Of a stretch of 64,000 nt of DNA, positions 23,482 through 32,273 are shown piece after piece. Location: NCBI RefSeq assembly GCF_014199335.1, contig NZ_JACIJI010000002.1, forward strand, positions 496,001 through 560,000, written 5' to 3'. The notes below the pieces were generated by a model. It ran no database searches. It was not told the origin of the DNA and saw only the letters and a program-made list of their open reading frames with translations. A program made the translations under genes and the position numbers. Within the stretch, counting starts at the first letter, position 1. Each line of letters begins with the position of its first letter. This DNA comes from Stakelama sediminis. GTDB taxonomy: Bacteria; Pseudomonadota; Alphaproteobacteria; Sphingomonadales; Sphingomonadaceae.

Positions 23482-24398
23482 TGCCGAACAGTCCTCCCAA
23501 GGATATCCTGCTCGTCACCGGCATGTCGGGTGCAGGAAAATCGACGGTTCTGCGCACGCTGGAGGATATCGGCTGGGAAGTCGTGGATCAGTTGCCGCTG
23601 CTGCTCGTCGATCGGTTGCTCGCTACCGCACTGCCCGAAGGTGTCGACTGGGACACCCGCCCGCTTGCGCTGGGTCTGGGCACGCGCACCCGTGGTTTCG
23701 ATCCCGATGCGCTGGTTCGCAAGATCAAGAATCTCCGGGAAATGCATGGGCATGATGTCGGCGTGCTGTTTCTCGATTGCAGCGGCACCGAACTGGAACG
23801 CCGTTATTCCGAAACTCGGCGCCGACACCCGCTTGGTGCCGATCGTCCCGCCAGCGACGGCATTGCCAGAGAGCGCGAACTGCTGGCGCCGCTGCGCCGG
23901 TGGGCAAACCGCCTGATCGACACGACAAGCCTTTCCGCAAACGATCTGGCGCAGAAGGTGCGGGAAACCTTTGCCACCGATTCGCTGGGCCAGCCGACTC
24001 TCTCCATTCTGTCGTTCGGCTATTCGCGCGGCCTGCCGCTCAATGCCGATCTGGTTTTCGACATGCGATTCCTGCGTAACCCGCATTGGATTGCGGAATT
24101 GCGCCCCGGCACCGGTCAGGATGCCGATGTCGCCGAGTATATCGCGCAGGATTCCGCCTACCCCGAGGCAATTGAGCGGATCGTCAGCCTGATCGAGATG
24201 CTGCTGCCACGCTATCGGGCGGAAGGAAAATCCTATGTAACCATCGCCTTTGGCTGTACCGGGGGGAGACATCGTTCCGTTCATGTCGCCGAACATATGG
24301 CCGGACGGTTGCGTAACGCGGGTTTTTCGCCCACGGTAAAGCATAGAGATCTCGGTACGGCGCCGCAGGATTCGCTTGAGGACGCGCCGACACAATGA
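23481..24398 (+). CDS. rapZ: RapZ / YvcJ-family nucleotide-binding protein
   Basis: A 305-residue P-loop protein (GMSGAGKS at 14-21). Its C-terminal domain carries the family signature FGCTGGRHRSVHVAE. In E. coli RapZ delivers the sRNA GlmZ to RNase E and so controls amino-sugar synthesis; in alphaproteobacteria the RNA role is unproven and a PTS-linked signalling role is suspected from constant linkage to hprK and HPr. The start overlaps the hprK stop by one base, so the two are coupled. Length and both domains are intact. Confidence 0.93.
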   Translation: MPNSPPKDILLVTGMSGAGKSTVLRTLEDIGWEVVDQLPLLLVDRLLATALPEGVDWDTRPLALGLGTRTRGFDPDALVRKIKNLREMHGHDVGVLFLDCSGTELERRYSETRRRHPLGADRPASDGIARERELLAPLRRWANRLIDTTSLSANDLAQKVRETFATDSLGQPTLSILSFGYSRGLPLNADLVFDMRFLRNPHWIAELRPGTGQDADVAEYIAQDSAYPEAIERIVSLIEMLLPRYRAEGKSYVTIAFGCTGGRHRSVHVAEHMAGRLRNAGFSPTVKHRDLGTAPQDSLEDAPTQ

Positions 24399-24423
24399 TG
24401 AATCGCTTGGGAAGCATGATTGC

Positions 24424-24831
24424 ATGATCGGTTTGGTTCTGGTGACGCATGGCCATCTGGCTGAAGAATTCGTCACGGCCATGGAGCATGTTGTCGGGGC
24501 GCAGGAAAAGATCGCCCGGATCTGCATTGGCCCAGAAGATGATATGGAGGCGCGACGCACCGACATCGCGACCGCCATCGAGTCGGTCGATGACGGGTCG
24601 GGCGTAATCGTGCTGACCGACCTGTTCGGCGGCACCCCATCCAATCTCGCCATTTCGCTGATGGAGCCGGGACGCGTCGAAGTGATTGCCGGCATCAACC
24701 TGCCGATGCTGATCCGGCTTGGCGGTGCACGCAAGAAAATGAAGGTTGTGGACGCCGTCGCGGCCGCGCGTGAAGCAGGACGCAAATATATCTCGGTCGC
24801 GTCCGAGGTGCTGGGTGAGGCCGCTGCGTGA
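24424..24831 (+). CDS. PTS EIIA component, mannose family
   Basis: A 135-residue phosphocarrier of the EIIA-Man fold. The phosphorylatable histidine is in VTHGHLAEEF (His9, the position equivalent to E. coli ManX His10), and the TDLFGGTPSN motif follows. No EIIB/IIC sugar permease is nearby, so it is almost certainly regulatory, receiving phosphate from HPr. ATG 24424 lies 25 bases after rapZ; an in-frame upstream start within rapZ is unlikely. The stop overlaps the HPr start. Confidence 0.92.
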   Translation: MIGLVLVTHGHLAEEFVTAMEHVVGAQEKIARICIGPEDDMEARRTDIATAIESVDDGSGVIVLTDLFGGTPSNLAISLMEPGRVEVIAGINLPMLIRLGGARKKMKVVDAVAAAREAGRKYISVASEVLGEAAA

Positions 24832-25100
24832 ACCGCACCAGCCGTTCGGTCCAGATTATCAACAAGCGCGGGTTGCACGCACGCGCCAGTGCAAAGTTCG
24901 TCACGCTCGCTTCGGCGCAGCCGGTCGAAGTCTCGGTCGAAAAGGACGGCACCAGCGTTACTGGCACTTCGATCATGGGGCTGATGATGCTGGGTGCGGC
25001 GATGGGCGACGTCATCACGATCAGCGCGGAAGGCGATGGCGCCGATATGGCGATCGATGCCCTGACCTCGCTCGTTGAAGACCGGTTCGGCGAAGAATAA
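24828..25100 (+). CDS. ptsH: Phosphocarrier protein HPr
   Basis: A 90-residue HPr. The histidine loop is NKRGLHARASAKF with His17 as the PEP-dependent site, and the regulatory serine segment TSIMGLMMLGAA carries Ser48, the counterpart of Ser46 and the likely target of the upstream HPr kinase. GTG start overlapping the EIIA stop (GTGA). Enzyme I (PtsP) is not in this window. Together with hprK and EIIA-Man this is the incomplete, non-transporting PTS typical of alphaproteobacteria. Confidence 0.96.
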   Translation: MNRTSRSVQIINKRGLHARASAKFVTLASAQPVEVSVEKDGTSVTGTSIMGLMMLGAAMGDVITISAEGDGADMAIDALTSLVEDRFGEE

Positions 25101-25114
25101 CCTTCCGGTCCGCC

Positions 25115-25915
25115 ATGCCCCGCGACATCACCGCCTATTCCAACCCGCTGGTTAAGCGGATGCGCACGCTGCGCGACAAGCGTCACCGCAAAGCCGAAGG
25201 ACTGTTCCTGGCCGAAGGGCTGCGCATCCTCACCGAAGCGCGGGAGGCAGGGCATTTACCGCGCTATTGCTTCTTCGCCGGTGACAGCGAACAGCACCCG
25301 CTGGTGCAGGCGTTGATCGGCCCGGTCGAGGCAGGCGGAGGCGAAGCCATCCGCACCACGCCGGACATCCTTTCCAAGCTATCGGGCAAGGACAATCCCG
25401 GCGCGGTGGTCGGCGTATATGACGAACTGCCGACCGCGCTGGACCGGCTTGATCGCACAACGGCGCCGCTATGGCTGGTGGCCGAACGGCTGCGCGATCC
25501 CGGCAATCTGGGAACCATCCTGCGCACCGCCGATGCGGTCGGTGCGGGCGGGCTGATTCTGATCGACGAGTGTGTCGACCCGTTTTCGGTAGAAGCGGTG
25601 CGTGCCAGCATGGGTGCGCTGTTCACCGTGCCGTTGGCGCGGGCCGCATGGTCCGATTTCCTGCCGTGGTTACGCAGCGGTCCGGGGCAGCTTGTCGGCC
25701 TCAGCCTCGATACCGACAGCGATTATCGCGCGCCCGACTATCCGCCGCCCACCTTCCTGCTGACCGGGAACGAGGCGCAGGGAATGCCCGACAGCTTCGC
25801 CGCCGAATGCGATGTGCTGGTCAAAATCCCGATGCACGGCAAGGCCGACAGCCTGAACGCCGCCGTCGCCACCGCCGTCATGGCCTATACCGTGCTCGAT
25901 CGGCAGGCGGGGTGA
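25115..25915 (+). CDS. SpoU/TrmH-family RNA 2'-O-methyltransferase
   Basis: A 266-residue SPOUT methyltransferase with an N-terminal substrate-binding domain (about 1-95; AYSNPLVKRMRTL, FLAEGLRIL) and a trefoil-knot SAM domain. Motif 1 is RDPGNLGTILRTADA, motif 2 LLTGNEAQGMP and motif 3 IPMHGKADSLNAAVA. The family 2'-O-methylates ribose in rRNA or tRNA; which RNA is modified cannot be decided here. It starts 14 bases after ptsH and is probably the last gene of that transcript. The stop abuts the convergent TPR gene. Confidence 0.88.
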   Translation: MPRDITAYSNPLVKRMRTLRDKRHRKAEGLFLAEGLRILTEAREAGHLPRYCFFAGDSEQHPLVQALIGPVEAGGGEAIRTTPDILSKLSGKDNPGAVVGVYDELPTALDRLDRTTAPLWLVAERLRDPGNLGTILRTADAVGAGGLILIDECVDPFSVEAVRASMGALFTVPLARAAWSDFLPWLRSGPGQLVGLSLDTDSDYRAPDYPPPTFLLTGNEAQGMPDSFAAECDVLVKIPMHGKADSLNAAVATAVMAYTVLDRQAG

Positions 25916-26611
25916 TCAATCCTTTGGACGGTTCTGTTTGATAAATTCCAGCTCGTTTTTGGCCACCTTGCTGTCGGGGTCGTCCTTCAGGCTGTCTTGA
26001 TAAGCCTTTTCCGCCTCATCCCATTTACCAAGGTCGACATAGGCAAAGCCTTCACCGCGCAACGCCCGCGCACGTTGGAATTTCTCATCTTCGGAAAATC
26101 CGGCATAGGTTTCGGCGCTTTTGTACGCGGCAAGCGACAGTTCCGGCTGTTTCAATTGCTGATAGGCAAAGCCCAGTTCGGAAAAAAACTGCGAATGCAT
26201 CGGCGCAAGTTCGGTCGCGCGTTTCAGCGGCGCCACGGCTTCGGCGAACTTGCCCTGCCCGTTCAGTGCAAATCCCTTGATCCAGAGCGCCATGCACCCG
26301 CTATCGTTCAGGACAAGGGTATCGCGTTTCGGCTTCATCGACTGGCCAAGCGTCGCATATACCAGTGCTTCGGTCATATTCGGCCCGCAAAATACCAGCC
26401 GCTTCTCCGCTGCGATATCCTTGTCGAGATGCGCAATAACCGGTTCGACCAACGTGATTGCCTTGTCGGGCTGGCTGGCCCTGATCGCCGTAATCGCGGC
26501 GTCCACCGCCTTGCTGTCCGGATCCTGCGCCTTCTCTCCGGCAACGATCTGATTTTGTCCTGCGACACCCGGTGTCGCGGCCAACAGCGCCAGAATCCCC
26601 ACAATCAGCAT
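25916..26611 (-). CDS. Exported tetratricopeptide-repeat protein
   Basis: A 231-residue protein with a short signal peptide (MLIVGILALLAATPGVAG-Q) and several TPR units in the second half (AELAPMHSQFFSELGFAYQQL-like, then GEGFAYVDLGKWDEAEKAYQ). Two cysteines (FCGPNM and SGCMAL) could form a periplasmic disulfide. Function unknown. The ATG 26609-26611 follows GGGGAA. Tail-to-tail with the SpoU methyltransferase and 22 bases downstream of rmuC on the same strand. Confidence 0.78.
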   Translation of the reverse strand: MLIVGILALLAATPGVAGQNQIVAGEKAQDPDSKAVDAAITAIRASQPDKAITLVEPVIAHLDKDIAAEKRLVFCGPNMTEALVYATLGQSMKPKRDTLVLNDSGCMALWIKGFALNGQGKFAEAVAPLKRATELAPMHSQFFSELGFAYQQLKQPELSLAAYKSAETYAGFSEDEKFQRARALRGEGFAYVDLGKWDEAEKAYQDSLKDDPDSKVAKNELEFIKQNRPKD

Positions 26612-26633
26612 ATTCCCCTCCCCCTGTTCGTTG

Positions 26634-28019
26634 TTACTCGGCAGCTTCCTCCCGATCGTCGCTCACCGCCAGTTTGGTCAGCGGGCGTGCCGATTGTTCG
26701 ACCATCGGCAGACTGTCGAGGCTCTTGCCGCCGGTATCGACGTTCAACGTCTCGAACCGCCGTGCCGACGTCATGACCTGCGACTCCATGCTGCCGACGA
26801 AGCTGTTATACGCCCCCATCGCGGTTTCGAGGTTCTTGCCCAGTTTCGAAACATGGCCGCCCATAGTGTAGAGCCGCGCGTGCAGTTCCTTGCCCAGTTC
26901 GGCGATCTGCCGCGCCTCGCCGGCCAGCTTCTCCTGACGCCAGACCGCGGCAACGGTGCGCGCAATCGCAATCAGGTTGGTCGGCGTTGCGATCAGCACC
27001 CGGCGATCGAACGCATAGTCCCAAAGCTCCGGCTCATGTTCCAGCGCGGCGGACAGGAAATGCTCGCCCGGCACGAACATGATGACGTAATCGGGCGTGT
27101 CGTCGAACTGGTTCTGATACGCCTTGGCCCCCAGCGCGTTGATATGGTTCTTCATCGACGCGACATGCGCCGCCATGAACGCGGCGCGTTCGGCCTCATC
27201 CACCGCGCCGTGCGCGTCCTGATAGGCGTTCAGCGACACCTTGGCGTCGATCACCAGACTGCGCCCGCCCGGCACCTTGACGATGGCGTCGGGACGCAGC
27301 CTGCCGCCCTCGGTATCGACGCTCACTTCCATCTGGAAATCGGTATGTTCGGCCAGGCCGCAGGTTTCGAGCACGTTGCGCAACTGCTGCTCGCCCCATC
27401 GTCCGCGTGCCTTGGGCGCCGACCGCAAGGCGTTGGAAAGCTTCGCCGCTTCGCTGCGCACCGATTCCTGCCCGATCCGCATTTCGCTGATCACGCCTTT
27501 CAGGTCGCCATAGGCTTCCTGCCGCTCCTTCTCGACCTTCGAAATCGACTCCTCATAGCGTTTAAGCGTGTCCTGCACCGGCGCCAGCAACGCCTTCAGC
27601 TTCGCCTCATTCGCCTTGCCCTCTTCGCTGAACCGGTCGTTTGCGCGCGCCAGAAAGCTTTTCTGCGCCTCGCCCAGCAGATGCGTGGCGACCTCACGAA
27701 ACTGGCCGGCCATCGCCTCTCGAGCATCCTTGAACTCGGTCAGTCGGTCCTCGAACGCCCCGGCCTTCGCCTTCAGGTCGGCAAGTTCCAGCCGCGCCGC
27801 ATCGCGTTCGTCGCGCAGCCGTTCTTCCACGTCACGCAGCCGCCCGACCTCATTCGCCTGCTCCTGCGCGCGGGCCAGATCGGTGATCGCCGCCTTGAAA
27901 TCCTCGGTACGCGCATCGCGTTCGGCGCGCATCGCCGCCACGCCGCGATTGCCCAGAAACCAGCCGATGGCCAGCCCTGCGGCCATGGCGATAATGATGG
28001 CGACCAGTTCCAGCGTCAA
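26634..28019 (-). CDS. rmuC: DNA recombination protein RmuC
   Basis: RmuC limits inversions at short inverted repeats, and the family carries a nuclease-like domain. The 461-residue protein has an N-terminal membrane anchor (LVAIIIAMAAGLAIGWFLG). A long coiled coil follows (about 25-190, rich in Arg/Glu/Ala heptads), then the conserved RmuC domain (about 190-400; GRWGEQQLRNVLE, VIDAKVSLNAY, FVPGEHFLSAAL). The TTG at 28017-28019 is preferred because GGGAGGG lies at good spacing; the next candidate is an ATG at 27986. Confidence 0.92.
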   Translation of the reverse strand: MTLELVAIIIAMAAGLAIGWFLGNRGVAAMRAERDARTEDFKAAITDLARAQEQANEVGRLRDVEERLRDERDAARLELADLKAKAGAFEDRLTEFKDAREAMAGQFREVATHLLGEAQKSFLARANDRFSEEGKANEAKLKALLAPVQDTLKRYEESISKVEKERQEAYGDLKGVISEMRIGQESVRSEAAKLSNALRSAPKARGRWGEQQLRNVLETCGLAEHTDFQMEVSVDTEGGRLRPDAIVKVPGGRSLVIDAKVSLNAYQDAHGAVDEAERAAFMAAHVASMKNHINALGAKAYQNQFDDTPDYVIMFVPGEHFLSAALEHEPELWDYAFDRRVLIATPTNLIAIARTVAAVWRQEKLAGEARQIAELGKELHARLYTMGGHVSKLGKNLETAMGAYNSFVGSMESQVMTSARRFETLNVDTGGKSLDSLPMVEQSARPLTKLAVSDDREEAAE

Positions 28020-28172
28020 AACAATCCCTCCCGAAATCCCCGATCAATGCCTGTCGCTTTCGCACAGACACGGTTTGGGAACATAGGCGGAACGATCCGG
28101 TTAGGACAGCCCTAAATCGGTTTTTACGATGACTGGTGAATACGACCGGACAGGACGTCCGAAGGCATGGCG

Positions 28173-28700
28173 TCAGGCCGCTGCCTTACGCGCCTTTTGC
28201 AGCCTTTTCATAATCATCTGCCGTTTCAGCCGCGACAGGTGGTCGAGAAAGACAATACCGTTCAGATGGTCCATTTCATGCTGAAGACAGGTGGCCAGCA
28301 ATCCTTCAAGCTGCTCTTCATGCACCTTCCCGTCCTCATCCATCCAGCGCGCGGTACAGGTGGCGGGACGCTCGACTTCGGCGAACTGCTCTGGGACCGA
28401 CAGGCAGCCCTCCTTGTAGATGTTCATCGCCTCATCGGTGTCGAGGATTTCGGGATTGATGAACACCATCGGCTCGCGGATCGGCTTGCCGTCCTCATCC
28501 TCTTCTTCCTGAAGGTCCATCACCAGCACGCGCTTCGCCACGCCGACCTGAATGGCGGCAAGGCCGATGCCGGGCGCATCGTACATGGTTTCGAACATAT
28601 CGGCGATCAGTTGACGCAGTTCGTCGTCCACCGTCTCGACAGGGTCGGAAACGATCTTCAGCCGCGGATCGGGTACCTCGATAATCGGAAGAATGGCCAT
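28173..28700 (-). CDS. def: Peptide deformylase
   Basis: Removes the N-formyl group from nascent proteins, working with Fmt whose gene lies about 0.7 kb away. The 175 residues contain the three deformylase motifs: GIGLAAIQVG (44-53), EGCLSVP (97-103, metal ligand Cys99) and QHEMDHLNG (140-148, His141, catalytic Glu142, His145). A five-base-pair hairpin (CGGAC-AGGAC-GTCCG, 28147-28161) lies just past its stop and may weakly terminate. Confidence 0.97.
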   Translation of the reverse strand: MAILPIIEVPDPRLKIVSDPVETVDDELRQLIADMFETMYDAPGIGLAAIQVGVAKRVLVMDLQEEEDEDGKPIREPMVFINPEILDTDEAMNIYKEGCLSVPEQFAEVERPATCTARWMDEDGKVHEEQLEGLLATCLQHEMDHLNGIVFLDHLSRLKRQMIMKRLQKARKAAA

Positions 28701-28779
28701 GTCGTAAATTTAGGAATTTCGCCGCCACAGGTCAATTACCGCGACAAAGACGAAATTTCGATCAGACTGAACGCCCGGT

Positions 28780-29376
28780 TCATCCCAGCGGGCGACGCGC
28801 GCGCAACGCCTGCGCCAGCGTGCCTTCATCAAGATAGTCGAGTTCACCCCCGACCGGCAGGCCGTGGGCAAGCTGCGTCACCCGCACCGGAAAACGCTCG
28901 ATCCGCTCGGCGACGTAATGCGCCGTGGTCTGCCCTTCCAGCGTCGCATTCATGGCCAGCACCACTTCGTCGATACCGCCCGCCTCCACCCGGCGAATCA
29001 GCGAATCGATGGTCAGGTCTTCCGGCCGCACGCCATCCAGCGCCGACAACCGCCCGCCCAGCACGTGAAACTTGCCGGGAAACAGCCGCGAACGCTCCAG
29101 CGCCCACAGGTCGGCGACCTCCTCCACCACACAGATCGAGCGACCGTCGCGGCGGGGATCGGCACAAACTCCGCATGGGTCGGTGGTATCGACATTGCCG
29201 CAAACACTGCACGTCGCCAGCGTCTCGCTGACCACGCCCAGCGCCTTTAACAGCGGCTCCAGCGCGGTTTCCCGCCGTTTGATAAGGTGCAGCACCGCAC
29301 GCCGCGCCGATCGCGGACCAAGGCCGGGAAGCCGCGCCAGCGCCTGAGTCAGCGTTTCGATTTCGGAAGAAGCCAT
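28780..29376 (-). CDS. recR: Recombination mediator protein RecR
   Basis: Works with RecF/RecO to load RecA at gapped DNA. The 198-residue protein has an N-terminal helix-hairpin-helix ([14 protein letters not shown]) and a four-cysteine zinc finger (Cys56, 59, 68, 71 in CSVCGN...CGVCAD). The Toprim domain carries [10 protein letters not shown], with its acidic residues, and [13 protein letters not shown]. The ATG at 29374-29376 starts the conserved sequence; a longer frame to 29484 was rejected. It diverges from fmt across 58 bases. Confidence 0.96.
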   Translation of the reverse strand: MASSEIETLTQALARLPGLGPRSARRAVLHLIKRRETALEPLLKALGVVSETLATCSVCGNVDTTDPCGVCADPRRDGRSICVVEEVADLWALERSRLFPGKFHVLGGRLSALDGVRPEDLTIDSLIRRVEAGGIDEVVLAMNATLEGQTTAHYVAERIERFPVRVTQLAHGLPVGGELDYLDEGTLAQALRARRPLG

Positions 29377-29434
29377 GACAGATTGGATAGATAGGGGGTT
29401 GCATAGGCTTCTGCCAAGCGGTTGAGAGCATTCC

Positions 29435-30340
29435 ATGAGAGTGATTTTCATGGGAACGCCCGAATTCGCGGTACCGGTGCTCAACGCGGTGGTGGCCGCC
29501 GGGCATGATGTCGTTGCGGCATACAGCCAGCCGCCACGCCGGTCGGGTCGCGGTAAGAAGCTCCATCCCTCCCCGGTTCATGCCCGCGCCGAACTGCTCG
29601 GCATTCCGGTATTCACGCCCCCGACCCTGCGCGATGAGGCAGAACAGGCACGGTTTGCCGGGTTCAATGCGGATGTCGCCGTGGTCGCGGCCTATGGTCT
29701 GTTACTGCCGCGCGCGGTTCTCGCCGCGCCCCGTCTGGGATGCCTCAACGTCCATGCCTCGCTCCTGCCGCGCTGGCGTGGTGCGGCCCCGATCCAGCGC
29801 GCAATTCTGGCTGGCGATGGCGAAACCGGCGTCGGCATCATGCAGATGGAGGCGGGACTCGACACCGGGCCGGTACGACTGGAAGGGCGCACCCCCATCG
29901 GCGGCAAGACGGCGGGCGACCTGACCCGCGAACTGTCGGACCTTGGCGCGCGGCTGATGATCGAGGTGCTGGCCGATCCCGATGCCTATCCGCCGGTGGC
30001 GCAGGCCGAAACCGGCGTCACCCAGGCGCCGAAGATCGACAAGGCGGAGGCTCGGCTGAACTTCGCGCAACCGGCGGGAGCGGTGGAGCGGCAGATACGT
30101 GCCTTCAACCCCGCTCCCGGCGCCTTTTTGGAAATCGCCGGGGAGCGTATCCGCGTCCATTCCGCCGAAATCGCTGAAGGCGGCGGCACACCCGGCACAG
30201 TGCTGGACGATGCCCTCACCATCGCTTGCGAAACCGGCGCGATCCGCCCGAAAACTGTGCAACGCGCGGGCCGTGGCGTCATGGCGGCGGAGGACCTGCT
30301 GCGCGGTTTCCCGATTCCTGCGGGTACGCAATTGACGTGA
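29435..30340 (+). CDS. fmt: Methionyl-tRNA formyltransferase
   Basis: Formylates initiator Met-tRNA with 10-formyl-tetrahydrofolate. The 301 residues include the Rossmann domain ([16 protein letters not shown]) and the catalytic triad Asn105 and His107 ([12 protein letters not shown]) with Asp143 (GLDTGPV). A C-terminal OB-fold tRNA-binding domain follows from about residue 210. It overlaps truA by four bases (GTGA), so they form a coupled pair, and the def gene is on the opposite strand nearby. Confidence 0.97.
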   Translation: MRVIFMGTPEFAVPVLNAVVAAGHDVVAAYSQPPRRSGRGKKLHPSPVHARAELLGIPVFTPPTLRDEAEQARFAGFNADVAVVAAYGLLLPRAVLAAPRLGCLNVHASLLPRWRGAAPIQRAILAGDGETGVGIMQMEAGLDTGPVRLEGRTPIGGKTAGDLTRELSDLGARLMIEVLADPDAYPPVAQAETGVTQAPKIDKAEARLNFAQPAGAVERQIRAFNPAPGAFLEIAGERIRVHSAEIAEGGGTPGTVLDDALTIACETGAIRPKTVQRAGRGVMAAEDLLRGFPIPAGTQLT

Positions 30341-31083
30341 CCCGCTTCGCGCTCACCATCGAATATGACGGTCGCCCCTTCATGGGCTGGCAACGACAGG
30401 ACCATGGTCCCAGCGTGCAGCAGGCGATCGAGGAGGCGATCGCGCGGATCACCGGCGAAACCGTTCTGGTCTACGCCTCAGGCCGCACCGATTCAGGCGT
30501 CCATGCGCTGGCGATGCGCGCGCATGTCGATATTGAAAAGCCGATAGCACCCTTTCGACTGATGGAGGCGATCAATGCGGTCGTGCGCCCCGATCCTGTG
30601 GCGATCCTCGCGTGCGAACAGGTGGCCGACCACTGGCACGCCCGCTTCTCCTGCATCGCGCGCCATTACGAATATCGCATCGTCAATCGTCGTGCGCCGC
30701 TGACCTGGGAAGCAGGGCTGGCATGGCGACTGGCACAGCCGCTGGATGCGCAAGCCATGCAGGCGGGCGCGAAGCGGCTGATCGGGCGGCATGACTTCAC
30801 CACCTTTCGCTCGGTCCATTGTCAGGCGGACAGCCCGCTGCGGACGCTCGACCGGCTGGACGTCGTGCGTACCGGCGACCGGATCAGCGTTTTCGCCTCC
30901 GCGCGATCCTTTCTGCATCATCAGGTCCGCTCGATGGTCGGCTGTCTGGCACAGGTCGGGCTGGGCAAATGGACGCCCGACGATATGACCGCAGCGCTGG
31001 AAGCACGCGACCGCACCGCCCTCGCGCTCAACGCCCCATCGGACGGACTATATTTCCTACGCGCGGATTATTCGGACGACTGA
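30337..31083 (+). CDS. truA: tRNA pseudouridine(38-40) synthase
   Basis: Isomerises uridines 38-40 in the tRNA anticodon stem. The 248-residue protein starts at a GTG overlapping the fmt stop and opens with the canonical [10 protein letters not shown]...GWQRQ. The catalytic motif GRTDSGVHA (49-57) carries Asp52. Further family blocks are [15 protein letters not shown] and [14 protein letters not shown]. The 3' end overlaps the convergent RNA methyltransferase by 16 bases. Confidence 0.97.
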   Translation: MTRFALTIEYDGRPFMGWQRQDHGPSVQQAIEEAIARITGETVLVYASGRTDSGVHALAMRAHVDIEKPIAPFRLMEAINAVVRPDPVAILACEQVADHWHARFSCIARHYEYRIVNRRAPLTWEAGLAWRLAQPLDAQAMQAGAKRLIGRHDFTTFRSVHCQADSPLRTLDRLDVVRTGDRISVFASARSFLHHQVRSMVGCLAQVGLGKWTPDDMTAALEARDRTALALNAPSDGLYFLRADYSDD

Positions 31084-32273
31084 CGCCGGAAGCTGGTGGC
31101 AAGCTCGACATGGGTCGACCAGCGGAACTGCCCCACCGGCTGCACCCATTCCAGCATATAGCCGCCTTCACATAATATCGCGGCATCGCGTGAAAAGGTA
31201 CTGGGATTACAGGATATATAGGCGATACGCGGCATCGCATCCGCCAGATTGCGCATTTGTTCCTGCGCACCCGCACGGGGCGGGTCCAGAATGACCGCAT
31301 CGAAGCGGTTCAGCTCCTCCACCGTCAGCGGACGGCGATACAGGTCGCGATGATCGGTGAACACCGGGCGCTGCGCGGCATTGGCCGCCGCTTTCAACGA
31401 CATCACCGCATCGCGCGACGCCTCGGCGGCATACACCTTGGTCTTCGGCGCATGGATCAGGCTGAGCGTGCCCAGCCCCGCAAACAGATCGGCCACGGTC
31501 GCAGCGCCTTCGCAAATCCCGCGTGCCGCTGAGGACAGCGCATCCTGGCCCTCCTGTGTCGCCTGCAAAAACGCGCCCGGCGGCAGTGCGACCGGCACCC
31601 CGCCCAGCGTCACCGTCACCGGGTCCGGTTCCCAGCGCGGTTCCGGCCCCAGCCCTTCGTCGATTGTCAGCCGCGCCAGATTGTGCCGCGCTGCAAAGCT
31701 GGTCAGCGCTTCGGCATTGGCCAGCCCGTCGGCCTCAACACCTTTGATGAGGATGTCCGCGCCCTGATCGGCCAGTGTCAGATGAATATCGGCGCGGCGG
31801 CTGCGCGGCAGCATGGCGGCAAGCAGCCCACGCAGCGGCTGCAACAGCGCGAACAGGTCCGGGTGCAGGATTTCACACTGATACACGTCCACCAGCCGGT
31901 GGCTCTTGCTCTCGGTAAAACCCAGCAGCACCTGACGCCCGCGCCGTTCGGCGTGCAGCGTGGCGCGGCGGCGCGTTTTCGGCGGCGACAGAATGGGCGC
32001 GCGGATTTCCGTGCTCAACCCGTGCTGGGCCAGCGCACTCGCCACACGGTCGTGCAGATAGGTCGCATAGCTGGCATCATCCAGATGTTGCAGCGTGCAT
32101 CCCCCGCATTCGGGAAAGTGGCGGCAAGGCGGCTCACGATGGTGCGGCCCGCGCGTGATGCCGCCATCCGCGCGCAAGCGATCGCCCGGCGCAGTCAGCG
32201 GCTGGTGACGCCCATCGCTGGCGATACCGTCACCTCGCGCGGCAATGCCGACAATCTCGCTACCCTCACTCAT
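31068..32273 (-). CDS. rlmD: TrmA/RlmD-family 23S rRNA (uracil-C5)-methyltransferase
   Basis: A SAM-dependent m5U methyltransferase of the RumA/TrmA group with an iron-sulfur cluster. In 401 residues the cluster cysteines are Cys50, Cys56 and Cys59 ([10 protein letters not shown]) plus Cys133. SAM motif I is [10 protein letters not shown], the DPPRAG motif is at about 330 and the catalytic nucleophile Cys355 is in [11 protein letters not shown]. The TRAM domain at the N terminus is short and degenerate. ATG 32271-32273 overlaps the nnr stop (ATGA) and has GGGAG eight bases upstream. Whether it makes U1939, like RlmD, or a neighbouring position is not decidable here. Confidence 0.87.
   Translation of the reverse strand: MSEGSEIVGIAARGDGIASDGRHQPLTAPGDRLRADGGITRGPHHREPPCRHFPECGGCTLQHLDDASYATYLHDRVASALAQHGLSTEIRAPILSPPKTRRRATLHAERRGRQVLLGFTESKSHRLVDVYQCEILHPDLFALLQPLRGLLAAMLPRSRRADIHLTLADQGADILIKGVEADGLANAEALTSFAARHNLARLTIDEGLGPEPRWEPDPVTVTLGGVPVALPPGAFLQATQEGQDALSSAARGICEGAATVADLFAGLGTLSLIHAPKTKVYAAEASRDAVMSLKAAANAAQRPVFTDHRDLYRRPLTVEELNRFDAVILDPPRAGAQEQMRNLADAMPRIAYISCNPSTFSRDAAILCEGGYMLEWVQPVGQFRWSTHVELATSFRRQSSE

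Noticed and set aside
26631-28115. Long plus-strand frame opposite rmuC
   Set aside because: rmuC motifs, coiled coil and membrane anchor support the minus strand; the plus frame has no domain.
28098-28125. Hairpin TTAGG-ACAGC-CCTAA followed by TTTTT on the plus strand
   Set aside because: Looks terminator-like, but no plus-strand gene lies upstream; the stem is only five pairs and probably chance.
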